Assembly (NCBI RefSeq): GCF_025685565.1
Contig: NZ_JAGSYE010000002.1
Location: 186,001-250,000 of the forward strand
Origin: Granulicella aggregans
GTDB taxonomy: Bacteria; Acidobacteriota; Terriglobia; Terriglobales; Acidobacteriaceae
DNA length: 64,000 nucleotides
Direction of reading: 5' to 3'
Part shown: positions 37,548 to 45,809 of the stretch, piece by piece
Position numbering within the stretch: position 1 is the stretch's first letter
Layout of the letters: every line of letters begins with the position of its first letter
Program-made: the position numbers and the translations under genes
The notes under the pieces: generated by a model
Databases searched by the model: none
The model's input: only the letters and a program-made list of their open reading frames with translations
Told to the model about the DNA's origin: nothing

Positions 37548-37874
37548 ATGCTTCAACCGGATCTACCACTCACCCCTGAAGCCTCTCGCAGGATTCAGGA
37601 ACTTGTCTCGGGATTGGCGAAGGCTCTCGTCGACGATCCCGAAGCTGTAAGCGTAGAGGTCATTCCGGAGGCAGCCTCAACTGTCCTCCGCCTCCGCGTC
37701 GCCTCCACCGACATCGGTAAAGTGATCGGCAAGCAAGGCCGTACCGCTCGCTCTATCCGAACCATCCTGAGTGCTGCCAGCATGAAGATGCAGCACAGGT
37801 TCTCTCTCGACATCGTCGAAGAGGGTATCGCAAAATCAGCAAACCCGGACTCCAGTGGCACGCAACAGGCCTGA
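37548..37874 (+). CDS. khpA: KH-domain RNA-binding protein KhpA (YlqC)
   Basis: A single KH domain with the GxxG loop in VIGKQGRTARSIRTILSAAS; binds RNA and in other bacteria partners KhpB. ATG 37548 follows AGGTG (37538-37542) and gives 108 residues, closer to the usual 75-80 than the 144 from ATG 37440; codons before 37548 also look non-coding (TTA, AGA). The position between rpsP and rimM is the usual one. Its end overlaps rimM by 20 nt. Confidence 0.85.
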   Translation: MLQPDLPLTPEASRRIQELVSGLAKALVDDPEAVSVEVIPEAASTVLRLRVASTDIGKVIGKQGRTARSIRTILSAASMKMQHRFSLDIVEEGIAKSANPDSSGTQQA

Positions 37875-38568
37875 TTCACTGAAGGTCATCGTTAAGCCCG
37901 GAGATCCACACAGAGACCCGCACTTCTCTACACCGGAACCTGCCTCGTCTCAAAATAGTGATCAGACGACGCAGGATCCTCAGTGGATCGTTCTCGCACA
38001 TCTCCTGCGCCCGCAAGGCCGAAAAGGCGAAGTTCTCGCGGATCTACTCACCGACTTCCCCGAGCAATTCTCATCCTCTCCGCGCGTCTTCCTCGCCCCC
38101 GAACACTTTACCGGCACCGAATCGCAGGCCCGCGTTGCGGAAGTTCGTGACTTCTGGCTCCCTGTCGGCAAGAACAGCGGCCGCATCGTCCTTCATCTGG
38201 CTGGCATCGATTCCATCAACCAGGCTGAGGCCCTTGGCGGTCTCGACGTTATTGTCCCAGCCTCCGAGCTCCCCGAACTCGAGGACGACGCCGAGTACAT
38301 CAGCGACCTGGTGGGCTGCACCCTCTTTGACCATGCCAACCCCGAGGTGACTCTTGCGCTCGGAGCGGTTACCGATGTCCACTTCACGACTACTCCGGAC
38401 GGCTGTCGCCGACTCGAAGAAGCGGCTCCGCTTCTGGTCGTCGAAACGCCCTCCGGCGACGAGATTCTCGTCCCTTTCGTCAAAGCCTTCCTCATCTCGG
38501 TGGACACCGATGCCAAGCGTATCGACATGAACCTTCCCGCCGGCCTTGCGGATAGCCAAAAGAGCTGA
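37855..38568 (+). CDS. rimM: Ribosome maturation factor RimM
   Basis: A 237-residue 16S rRNA processing factor. Family features are seen: an N-terminal beta-barrel start WIVLAHLLRPQGRKGEVLADLLTD (recognisable despite a 40-residue extension), and the PRC-barrel part EYISDLVGCTLFD, ending EILVPFVKAFLISVDTDAKRI. GTG 37855 overlaps khpA. It binds S19 and helps 30S head assembly. trmD, normally next, is missing; uxaC follows on the other strand. Confidence 0.88.
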   Translation: MARNRPDSLKVIVKPGDPHRDPHFSTPEPASSQNSDQTTQDPQWIVLAHLLRPQGRKGEVLADLLTDFPEQFSSSPRVFLAPEHFTGTESQARVAEVRDFWLPVGKNSGRIVLHLAGIDSINQAEALGGLDVIVPASELPELEDDAEYISDLVGCTLFDHANPEVTLALGAVTDVHFTTTPDGCRRLEEAAPLLVVETPSGDEILVPFVKAFLISVDTDAKRIDMNLPAGLADSQKS

Positions 38569-38580
38569 TCGGCAAAGTTT

Positions 38581-39993
38581 CTACAACTTGTACCCGCGCT
38601 TCACCAGCCCGACGGTCAACTCCTTCGCCACTTCGAACGCTTCATCCTCATCCAGTCGCCCCTCGGCTACCAGCCTACCGAGAAACGAGCAGTCCACCCT
38701 CCGCGCCACATCATGCCGTGCCGGGATCGACAGGAACGCCCGTGTGTCGTCGTTGAACCCCACCGTGTTATAAAAACCCGCTGTCTCCGTCGCCTGCTCG
38801 CGAAAACGCATCATCCCCTCAGGCGAGTCGTGAAACCACCACGGCGGCCCCAGACGCAACGCCGGATAATGCCCAGCCAGCGGCGCAAGCTCCCGGCTGT
38901 AGGATGTCTCATCGAGCGTAAACACAATCAACGTCAACCGTGGATCGTTCCCATACTTCGTCAGCAGCGGCCGCAGGCTTCTCACATACTCGGTCGGCGA
39001 TGGAATATCCGCTCCCTTGTCCCGCCCGAATCTCTCATAAACCTTCAAGTTGTGGTTGCGGATTGACCCTGGATGTAGCTGCATCACCAGCCCATCCTCA
39101 ACGCTCATGCCCGCCATCTCGGTCAGCATCTGCGCCTGGAAAAGCTCGACATCGCCCGCGTTCAACCGTCCCTCGTAGACTCGCTCATAAAGCCGCGAAG
39201 CCTCTGCGGGCGAAAGGTCTGCGGTCATCGCCGTCAGGTGCCCGTGGTCCGTCGCCGTCGCGCCGTTTGCTATGAAGAACTGCCGCCGGCTCCGCAGGGC
39301 CTTCAAATACCCATCCCACCCGGAGACATCCTCGCCGGTAAGCTCCCCCAACGCCTCCAGGTTCGCTCGAAACCCTGCATATTCCGCATCGATCACCGCA
39401 TCCGGCCGGAACGTAGGCAGCACCCGGCCCTTCCACCCCGACTCGCGGATCGCCCTGTGATGCTCCAGCGAGTCCACCGCCGCGTCTGTAGTCGCCAACA
39501 CCTCGATCCCGAACCGCTCGTATAGCGCCCTTGGCAGGAACTCCGGAGTTACCAGCTTCGCGGCGATCTCGTCATAAAACGTGTCCGCATTCTGCTCGGA
39601 TAGCCGCTCAGTGAGCCCAAAGAGCGTCTCAAACGAGTGGTCCAACCAAAGCCGTGTCGGCGTCCCGCGAAACAAATAGTAGTGCCGCGCAAAGATCCGC
39701 CATACCTCTCTTGGATCCACCGCGATCGCCTGTCCCGGGTTTGTCCCCTGCTGCGGTACGCCAAGCGATTCCAGGCTCACGCCCTGGGAATACAGCATTC
39801 TGAACACATAGTGGTCAGGCTGAATGAACAGCGCCGAAGGGTCGGGAAACGGCCTGTTTTCTGCAAACCACCTTGGATCAGTATGGCCATGTGGGCTGAT
39901 GATCGGCAGGTCCTTCACCGTCTCATACAGCGCTTGCGCCATGCGTCGCGCGGAGCCGCTCTCTGCCGGAAATAATCTGTCTTTGTCGAGCAT
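38581..39993 (-). CDS. uxaC: Glucuronate/uronate isomerase
   Basis: Converts glucuronate to fructuronate (and galacturonate to tagaturonate); 470 residues, the usual length. Metal-dependent amidohydrolase-like features are seen: PIISPHGHTDPRWFAENRPF (N-terminal HxH), ALYERFGIEVLATTDA, and VMQLHPGSIRNHN. ATG 39993 follows GAGGGG; a frame extension upstream to 40071 lacks such a site. No other uronate gene is nearby, so it is probably expressed on its own for plant pectin or hemicellulose sugars. Confidence 0.92.
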   Translation of the reverse strand: MLDKDRLFPAESGSARRMAQALYETVKDLPIISPHGHTDPRWFAENRPFPDPSALFIQPDHYVFRMLYSQGVSLESLGVPQQGTNPGQAIAVDPREVWRIFARHYYLFRGTPTRLWLDHSFETLFGLTERLSEQNADTFYDEIAAKLVTPEFLPRALYERFGIEVLATTDAAVDSLEHHRAIRESGWKGRVLPTFRPDAVIDAEYAGFRANLEALGELTGEDVSGWDGYLKALRSRRQFFIANGATATDHGHLTAMTADLSPAEASRLYERVYEGRLNAGDVELFQAQMLTEMAGMSVEDGLVMQLHPGSIRNHNLKVYERFGRDKGADIPSPTEYVRSLRPLLTKYGNDPRLTLIVFTLDETSYSRELAPLAGHYPALRLGPPWWFHDSPEGMMRFREQATETAGFYNTVGFNDDTRAFLSIPARHDVARRVDCSFLGRLVAEGRLDEDEAFEVAKELTVGLVKRGYKL

Positions 39994-40191
39994 AGCCCCT
40001 CGCTTGAGTGGTTCGACCACCGTCAAAGAGAGTATCAAACTCGGATCATGAACCGCACTCGACAATTCCACAACCCATTTTGGGAACCCAAATGCGTTTG
40101 GTAACGTCGAATCACTAGGTTACCCGTCAACACTTCGGTTATCTTGCCGATAGAGGCAACAACTCAAATAAGGACGAACACGACTCTCCCC

Positions 40192-40419
40192 ATGACTGCT
40201 TCCAGGCCAACACCACACTGCAAATACTGCGGCTCCGAGCGAACTTCCCGCACCGAACGAAAAGGCTTCATGCAAAAGGTCGTCATGTTCAAACTGGGCC
40301 TCTTCCCCTGGGAGTGCAACGCCTGCTGGAAGGTCTTCATGTCCTCCGAGCGCGGAAAACGAACCCGCCGCAGCCGGACCAGCGCGGAAGGCTCTTCGCT
40401 CGAGACACATAACGCCTAG
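40192..40419 (+). CDS. Small double-CxxC zinc-ribbon protein
   Basis: A 75-residue basic protein with CKYCGSERTSR and WECNACWKVF, two CxxC pairs that can bind one zinc, and a Ser/Arg-rich tail. Between them lies a hydrophobic MQKVVMFKLGLFPW stretch. ATG 40192 is preferred over an upstream TTG at 40144. No named family; a nucleic-acid or protein-binding role is possible. It converges on the CRTAC1 gene across a bidirectional terminator. Confidence 0.65.
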   Translation: MTASRPTPHCKYCGSERTSRTERKGFMQKVVMFKLGLFPWECNACWKVFMSSERGKRTRRSRTSAEGSSLETHNA

Positions 40420-40442
40420 CACCTCTTGCGCAAGAAAAAACA

Positions 40443-40470
40443 ATGCCACTCCCGCAGCCAGGAGTGGCAT
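40443..40470. terminator. Bidirectional intrinsic terminator
   Basis: Stem ATGCCACTCC (40443-40452) with GGAGTGGCAT (40461-40470), loop CGCAGCCA. A T-rich run follows on both strands (CGTTCTTTTA on plus; TGTTTTTTC on minus). It serves the zinc-ribbon gene and the CRTAC1 gene, which converge here. Confidence 0.85.
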
Positions 40471-40494
40471 CGTTCTTTTATCAGGAATCCGTCG

Positions 40495-42207
40495 CTACTG
40501 CGGCTCCTCAATCTTCAAAACCTGATCGGCCTTTACATCCTGTAGCTTCTGCACCCTCCCACTCGGCCAACGCACCTCAACCTGCTTCACCACCGTGTCC
40601 GTCCCGAGCCCAAAGTGCGCCCGCTTGTCCTTCGACGACAGATACCCGCCCGCCGTGCTGACGGTCACCAACTGCTTGTACTTCGAGCCCGTCACCTCGA
40701 TCTCGGCTCCAATACCATCCCGGTTACTCTTGTGCCCCACCAGCGAGATGGTCAACCAATGGTTCGCCGTCACCGTCTCATTATGCAAAATATGCGCCGC
40801 TCCCCCGTTCGTGGTCACGACCGCATCAATTCGCCCATCGTTATCCAGATCTCCCACGGCCATTCCACGCCCCACCCACGGTTGCTTGAACACCGGCCCT
40901 GAGACCGAACTCACGTCCACAAATCCCTTGCCCGTATTCCGAGCCAGCAGCATTGGCTCCTTGTAGTGAATCTGCGGCGAAGTCAACTCAACGGTATCCA
41001 CGTCATGCCCCTGCGCGATCAGCAGGTCCTTCAAGCCGTCATTGTCGTAGTCCACAAAGTATGCGCTCCACCCCGAGTGCAGCAGCGTCATCGCAGCAAT
41101 CCCCGACATGTACGTGTCATAGGTAAAGCTCGAATCCCCATTGTTCTTGTAGATCGCATACTTCTGGTTCGCCAGGTTCGTCATGATCAGGTCCGGCAGC
41201 CCGTCGTTGTTGTAGTCCGCGAAGTCAATCCCCATCCCGGCATAGGTGCGACCGTCGCCATCCACCGCAATCTCCGACGTCAGTCCCGTCTCCTCGAACG
41301 TCCCATCGCCCTTGTTGCGATAGAGAAACTCCAGCATGGAGTCGTTCGCCACCGCGATATCCACCTTGCCGTCACGGTCGAAGTCCGCAATCGCGATCCC
41401 CAATCCCTTGCCCGGCACAGAGATCCCCGTCTTCGCCGATACCTCTGTGAACTTCCCCTTGCCATCGTTGTGATAGACCAGCGGAGCGATCGCCGGAAAG
41501 ATGTCCGGATGGCAATACGACCGATACCCTTCGCGGTGCTCTCCGCACCACACATCGTCGAAGTCCCACTTCACATAGCGCAGTACCACCAGGTCCAGCA
41601 GCCCGTCGTTATCCAGGTCCACCCACGCCGCAGACGTGGACCACCCACTCCCGCCCGTCCCGGAAGACTCCGTCACATCGGTAAACGTCCCATTCCCATT
41701 GTTCCGGTAGAGCTTATTGCCACCATAAGCCGTGACATAAAGATCATCGAAGCCATCGTTATCGAAGTCGCCCACGGCGACTCCCATCCCATATCCGACG
41801 CCCTGCAATCCGGCCTTCTCGGTCACGTCTTCGAACGTCCCATCCTTCTTCTGGTGGAAGAGACGGTTCCAGTCCTTTGGCCCTGTCTTCGCCGGAATGG
41901 TTCCCTTCGCCGTCGGATCGCTCAGCGGAGCCCCGTTTACAAAGAAGACATCCAACAGCCCGTCGTTGTCGTAGTCAAACAGTGCTACCCCAGAGCCCAT
42001 CGTCTCCATCAAGTACTTCTTCGAGGTATGCGAAGCGACGCCCTCGAAGTTCACTCCGCTTGTCGCCGTCGTATCGACAAAGTTCCCGGGCACGATCGTC
42101 GCTGCAGCACTTTTACCCGCCCCTTGCCCAAGTGCCGTTGAAGCCACCAGGAACGCACATAACATGTTGATCAACGAAAAGCTGGTCCCTCTATCTTCTG
42201 CATTCAT
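40495..42207 (-). CDS. CRTAC1 family protein (FG-GAP/VCBS repeats plus ASPIC/UnbV)
   Basis: A 570-residue secreted protein. An N-terminal signal peptide is likely (INMLCAFLVASTALGQGAG). At least six calcium-binding repeat loops follow, e.g. DYDNDGLLD, DFDNDGFDD, DLDNDGLLD, DFDRDGKVD, DYNNDGLPD, DLDNDGRID, which form a beta-propeller. The C-terminus has an ASPIC/UnbV domain (GIGAEIEVTGSKYKQLV, VEVRWPSGRVQKL). Such proteins are common in Acidobacteriota and are thought to bind ligands or surfaces. No enzyme activity is visible. Confidence 0.9.
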   Translation of the reverse strand: MNAEDRGTSFSLINMLCAFLVASTALGQGAGKSAAATIVPGNFVDTTATSGVNFEGVASHTSKKYLMETMGSGVALFDYDNDGLLDVFFVNGAPLSDPTAKGTIPAKTGPKDWNRLFHQKKDGTFEDVTEKAGLQGVGYGMGVAVGDFDNDGFDDLYVTAYGGNKLYRNNGNGTFTDVTESSGTGGSGWSTSAAWVDLDNDGLLDLVVLRYVKWDFDDVWCGEHREGYRSYCHPDIFPAIAPLVYHNDGKGKFTEVSAKTGISVPGKGLGIAIADFDRDGKVDIAVANDSMLEFLYRNKGDGTFEETGLTSEIAVDGDGRTYAGMGIDFADYNNDGLPDLIMTNLANQKYAIYKNNGDSSFTYDTYMSGIAAMTLLHSGWSAYFVDYDNDGLKDLLIAQGHDVDTVELTSPQIHYKEPMLLARNTGKGFVDVSSVSGPVFKQPWVGRGMAVGDLDNDGRIDAVVTTNGGAAHILHNETVTANHWLTISLVGHKSNRDGIGAEIEVTGSKYKQLVTVSTAGGYLSSKDKRAHFGLGTDTVVKQVEVRWPSGRVQKLQDVKADQVLKIEEPQ

Positions 42208-42454
42208 CCGGTAGTTCTCTCCACTGTGGGCGTAAACAGTCTTGAACCCTCAACGCACTCAAGTGTACCCACTTCGACATAGCCTGATCTCAACCATTCG
42301 GAGGAGAAACCCCTTCGCCATAACAGCCTAACCGCAACCGGGGCACGCGCGAGAAAAACGCAAGCCGAACTCCCGCACTGGACGTCCCGAATGTATCCCG
42401 TGATAATGAGGCAGCGAAACGACTTTCAACGATGTCTGACTGTAAGATCAACAT

Positions 42455-44557
42455 TTGAAACCTCGTATGGATAAAAGGCCCTCCCGAGCCCGCACGACAT
42501 CCTTCTCCACTGCACTTCCCGCATTCGGCAGCCAAGCCGACATGCGCGGTGCCGTGCGCCGCGTCGCGAGAACCTGCGCTGCCCTATCAGCCATCCTTGG
42601 CGTCATCGTTCTTTGCGGATGGGCCCTCGGAATTGAGATCATCGAGACCGTCCTGAGCGGACACGTCAGCATGAAGCCCAACACCGCTCTCGGCTTTCTC
42701 TCGAGTGGAATTGGCCTCAGCTTCGCTCTCTCGCGCCTGCCCGCTTCACGGACACTCTCACGAATCTTTGCCGCAATCACAATCTTCATCGGTGCAGCCA
42801 CAATCTCCGAGTACGTCCTTGGCATCAACCTCCGTATCGACGAGCTTCTCTTCCGCGATGTCCAGCGTCTCGTCGAGCCCGGCCGCCCCTCTTACGTCAC
42901 AGCCATTGCATTCTGTCTTGCCGGCTCTTCCCTTTTCTTCTTCATAGGGAACAAGCTCTCGTGCCGCATCTCGCAGGTCTTCGCTTTGCTGCTCGGAACG
43001 CTCGCCCTGACCAGCATCACCGGCTTCCTGTACGGCGTGCCTGTCCTCTATGGCTCCTCCATAAGAGCCAACTCCATGGCATTCCACACCGGAATCGGAT
43101 TTCTCGTCCTGAGTTGTGGACTCATTCTCGGCCAGCTCGACTCAGCGGTTGGGAAAGTCCTTACAGCTTCGGAACGTGGAAGCTGGGTCGCGCGCCGCCT
43201 TCTTCCCGCACTGATCATCTTTCCAGTCCTCATGGGCTACCTCTACCTGCGACCTGCCCTCAATCTCGGGCAGGTCAGATTTGCTATGGCGCTCTTTGCC
43301 GTCACCCTGGTAGTCGGCGGCAGCCTCTCACTCGTTCTTATAGGCAACTCCCTCAACGCCGCCGAACGCCGTCAACGCGAGTTCATGCAGGTCTCCATGG
43401 AGGCCGCAGCAGCAGTCGAGATCAGCGAGCAGGAACTTCGCCTGATCACCGACAACCTGCCCATGCTCATCGGCTATATCGATACATCCGGAAGATTCGT
43501 CAGGGTGAACCGAACCCACGAGCTGTGGCTCGGTCTCCCGGCAAATAGGCTGCTCGGCCGAACCGTATCCCAAGTGCTCGGCGAAGCCTATTGGCATAGC
43601 ACCAGACCCGCGCGAGACGCTGCACACCGGGGCGTCACTAGTTCTTCCGAAACCATCTGCCCCACCATCTACGGCGACCGCCGTGTTATCGCGACCTACG
43701 CCCCGGACATCGATGAAGCCGGCGATCTCCGCGGCTTCGCGGTCATGGTCGTCGACGTGGAAGACCAGCGCCGCGCCGAAGCTGCGCTCCGCCAAAGCGA
43801 AAAACTGGCCGCCGTCGGAAGGCACTCCAGTTCGATCGCCCACGAGATCAACAATCCAGTCGACGCGGCGATGAACCTGGTCTATCTCGCCCGCGAGCAA
43901 GTCCGCGACGAAGAAGTGAAGTCGCTCCTCGAGATCGCAGACGGCGAACTGAAACGCGTCGCCACCATCGTGAACGAGACCCTCCGCTTCCAGAAGCGCA
44001 GCTCTCACTCCGAACTCATACTGCTCGCCGACCTCTTCCGCTCGGTTCTGGTCCTCCATAGCCGCCGCATTCGCGACAACCGGATCACGGTCGACAGGCG
44101 CGATCGCGCCACCGAGCCCTTCGAGTGCTTCGAAGGCGAAGTGCGCCAGGTCCTCAACAACCTCGTCGCCAACGCCCTCGACGCGATGCTGCCCGGAGGC
44201 CGCCTTACCCTGCGCAGCCGTCCCGCAACCGAGTGGAAGTCCGGCCGCCGCGGCGTCGCTCTCACCATAGCCGACGACGGCAAAGGCATGGACGAGAGCA
44301 CCAGCGCCCGCGTCTTCGAAGCCTTCTTCACCACAAAGGGCTTCGGTGGCACCGGCCTTGGACTTTGGATCAGCGCCGAGATCCTCGGCCGCCTCGGCGG
44401 CAAACTGCACGTCCGCTCCAGCACCAGCGCGCAACATCATGGATCTATCTTCGTGATCTTCCTTCCATTCGCGAACGCACCGCCAGAGTCCATCAATCCG
44501 CTTGAAGCAGGAGCCGCTCTGAAAGAATCCGGCATAACAGACGCAGCCTGGGGTTGA
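42455..44557 (+). CDS. Membrane PAS histidine kinase
   Basis: A 700-residue sensor kinase. An N-terminal block of about eight membrane segments (residues 35-300) is followed by a PAS domain (about 335-445, LRLITDNLPMLIGYIDTSGR), a HisKA H-box SIAHEINNPVDAAMNL and a HATPase with N-box QVLNNLVANALDAM, G1 DDGKGMDE and G2 GGTGLGLWIS. It would autophosphorylate the His in HEINNP. TTG 42455 or ATG 42467 may be the start. No response regulator is adjacent, so the partner is elsewhere. The signal is probably sensed within or near the membrane. Confidence 0.9.
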   Translation: MKPRMDKRPSRARTTSFSTALPAFGSQADMRGAVRRVARTCAALSAILGVIVLCGWALGIEIIETVLSGHVSMKPNTALGFLSSGIGLSFALSRLPASRTLSRIFAAITIFIGAATISEYVLGINLRIDELLFRDVQRLVEPGRPSYVTAIAFCLAGSSLFFFIGNKLSCRISQVFALLLGTLALTSITGFLYGVPVLYGSSIRANSMAFHTGIGFLVLSCGLILGQLDSAVGKVLTASERGSWVARRLLPALIIFPVLMGYLYLRPALNLGQVRFAMALFAVTLVVGGSLSLVLIGNSLNAAERRQREFMQVSMEAAAAVEISEQELRLITDNLPMLIGYIDTSGRFVRVNRTHELWLGLPANRLLGRTVSQVLGEAYWHSTRPARDAAHRGVTSSSETICPTIYGDRRVIATYAPDIDEAGDLRGFAVMVVDVEDQRRAEAALRQSEKLAAVGRHSSSIAHEINNPVDAAMNLVYLAREQVRDEEVKSLLEIADGELKRVATIVNETLRFQKRSSHSELILLADLFRSVLVLHSRRIRDNRITVDRRDRATEPFECFEGEVRQVLNNLVANALDAMLPGGRLTLRSRPATEWKSGRRGVALTIADDGKGMDESTSARVFEAFFTTKGFGGTGLGLWISAEILGRLGGKLHVRSSTSAQHHGSIFVIFLPFANAPPESINPLEAGAALKESGITDAAWG

Positions 44558-44615
44558 TCCCGTCCTGTACTTGCCATGATCGTGCGCGCGACGAGAACGC
44601 CCTAACTTTCCTGTA

Positions 44616-44690
44616 TTTGCTGTCATCCTGAGCGCAGCGAAGGACCCCGGCGCTGCCCACATCCCCACAGCCGCTCGAACCTTTCTTCCT
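44616..44690 (+). repeat. Dispersed repeat family A, copy 3
   Basis: TTTGCTGTCATCCTGAGCGC followed by AGCGAAGGACCCC, with tail CCGCTCGAACCTTTCTTCCT. It has the same orientation as copy 4 (45489-45563); together they bracket the thioredoxin-like gene as direct repeats. Confidence 0.8.
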
Positions 44691-44736
44691 AGACCTTCCA
44701 CGCCCCAGCTATCCCCTTCGTAGCCATCCCACTCTA

Positions 44737-44765
44737 TTTGTCATTCCCGAAGGGAATCTGCGTTT
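44737..44765 (+). repeat. Dispersed repeat family C, copy 2
   Basis: TTTGTCATTCCCGAAGGGAA then TCTGCGTTT. The centre TTCCCGAAGGGAA is a near-perfect palindrome. The other copy is at 10953-10981. Confidence 0.7.
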
Positions 44766-44831
44766 GCCTTTCCCTGCCGCAGAAGATATCCGCACATCAG
44801 GCATAATGACTCATCGCTTCAAAATCCCTCA

Positions 44832-45422
44832 ATGAGTCCACAAAAGCCTATGCCCTCAAGACGCACCCTTCCGAGCCTCGTCTTCTCCGCCGCCCTCGCT
44901 CTCATCCCCACCGCCGCACACGCCGCCGTGCCCGATACCGGGGCCACCGCCGCTGACGTCATGACCGCCGCCGAGCATCGCGCCGCCGCCGAGCACAAGA
45001 ACATCCTGCTCACCTTCGGAGCCTCCTGGTGCGGCAACTGCCGCCTCTTAGACAAGTTCTTCGCCGACCCCACCATCCGCCCCATCATCGACAAGGCATT
45101 CGTCCTCGCCGACCTCGACACCGGCGAGCACGCCAGCGACACCCGCCACGCCAACATCCCCGGCGGCGAGAAGATCCAAACCGCGCTCGGCGGCAAAGAC
45201 GCCGGCTACCCCTACATCGTCATGCTCGACCCCACCGGCAAACTCCTAGCCGGCTCCAACCGCCCCTCCAACCTCGCCCACCCCGGCAACATCGGCTACC
45301 CCGTCGCCCCGTGGGAGATCGACTGGTTCCTCGACATGCTCAAAAAATCCGCCCCCACCCTCACCCCACAAGACACCGCCACCATCCGCACCTGGCTAAC
45401 CACCCACGGCCCGGGCCACTAA
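44832..45422 (+). CDS. Exported thioredoxin-fold protein
   Basis: A 196-residue protein with a signal peptide (RTLPSLVFSAALALIPTAAHA) and a thioredoxin-like domain: TFGASWCGNCRLLDKFFADP holds the redox WCGNC motif, with the cis-Pro in GYPYIVMLDPTG. It probably works in the periplasm on disulfides, a DsbD-gamma/thiol-disulfide-interchange type. ATG 44832 or 44850 could be the start. It stands alone between direct copies of repeat A. Confidence 0.85.
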   Translation: MSPQKPMPSRRTLPSLVFSAALALIPTAAHAAVPDTGATAADVMTAAEHRAAAEHKNILLTFGASWCGNCRLLDKFFADPTIRPIIDKAFVLADLDTGEHASDTRHANIPGGEKIQTALGGKDAGYPYIVMLDPTGKLLAGSNRPSNLAHPGNIGYPVAPWEIDWFLDMLKKSAPTLTPQDTATIRTWLTTHGPGH

Positions 45423-45809
45423 CCTCTTACTTCATTCCTTGTGCCTGCCGCCAACCTGAGCAGCAGAATGCCCCTGGGTTATCTGTACTTGCCGTCATCC
45501 TGAGCGTAGCGAAGGATCCCGACGCTGCCCCACATCCGCACAGCCGCCCGAACCTTTCTCCCTCGGATCCCCACGTCCCTGCTAGCCATCCCTCGATCGA
45601 TCCACACGGACGACCCGGGCCTCCAAAACACGCCAGTGTGCCTATCCCAAACTAACGAATTTCAATCAAAGATTGACATCCCGCAACCGAAAAGGCACCG
45701 CCCCGATAGAGCACGGTGCCGTCATACCCGCCTCCCTCGTCAATTGACACTTGGCACTCGCTCGTATGCTCAACGGCCAACTGCATAAGATATGGTTTAG
45801 ACTCTCGCC
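45423..45809. other. Intergenic gap upstream of the NACHT gene
   Basis: Contains repeat A copy 4 (45489-45563), a small hairpin GGCACCG with CGGTGCC (about 45690-45712), and a TTGACA (about 45740) as possible -35 element for the NACHT gene. I see no further gene or RNA; nothing else is claimed. Confidence 0.5.
45489..45563 (+). repeat. Dispersed repeat family A, copy 4
   Basis: TTGCCGTCATCCTGAGCGTA then GCGAAGGATCCC, tail CCGCCCGAACCTTTCTCCCT. It lies between the thioredoxin-like gene and the NACHT gene and marks the left edge of the low-GC stretch. Confidence 0.8.

Noticed and set aside
43328..44701. A 457-codon minus-strand frame opposite the histidine kinase
   Set aside because: Antisense to complete PAS, HisKA and HATPase domains; no family resemblance of its own.
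44616..45563. Composite transposon around the thioredoxin-like gene
   Set aside because: The two repeats are dispersed elements in direct orientation; no transposase lies between them.
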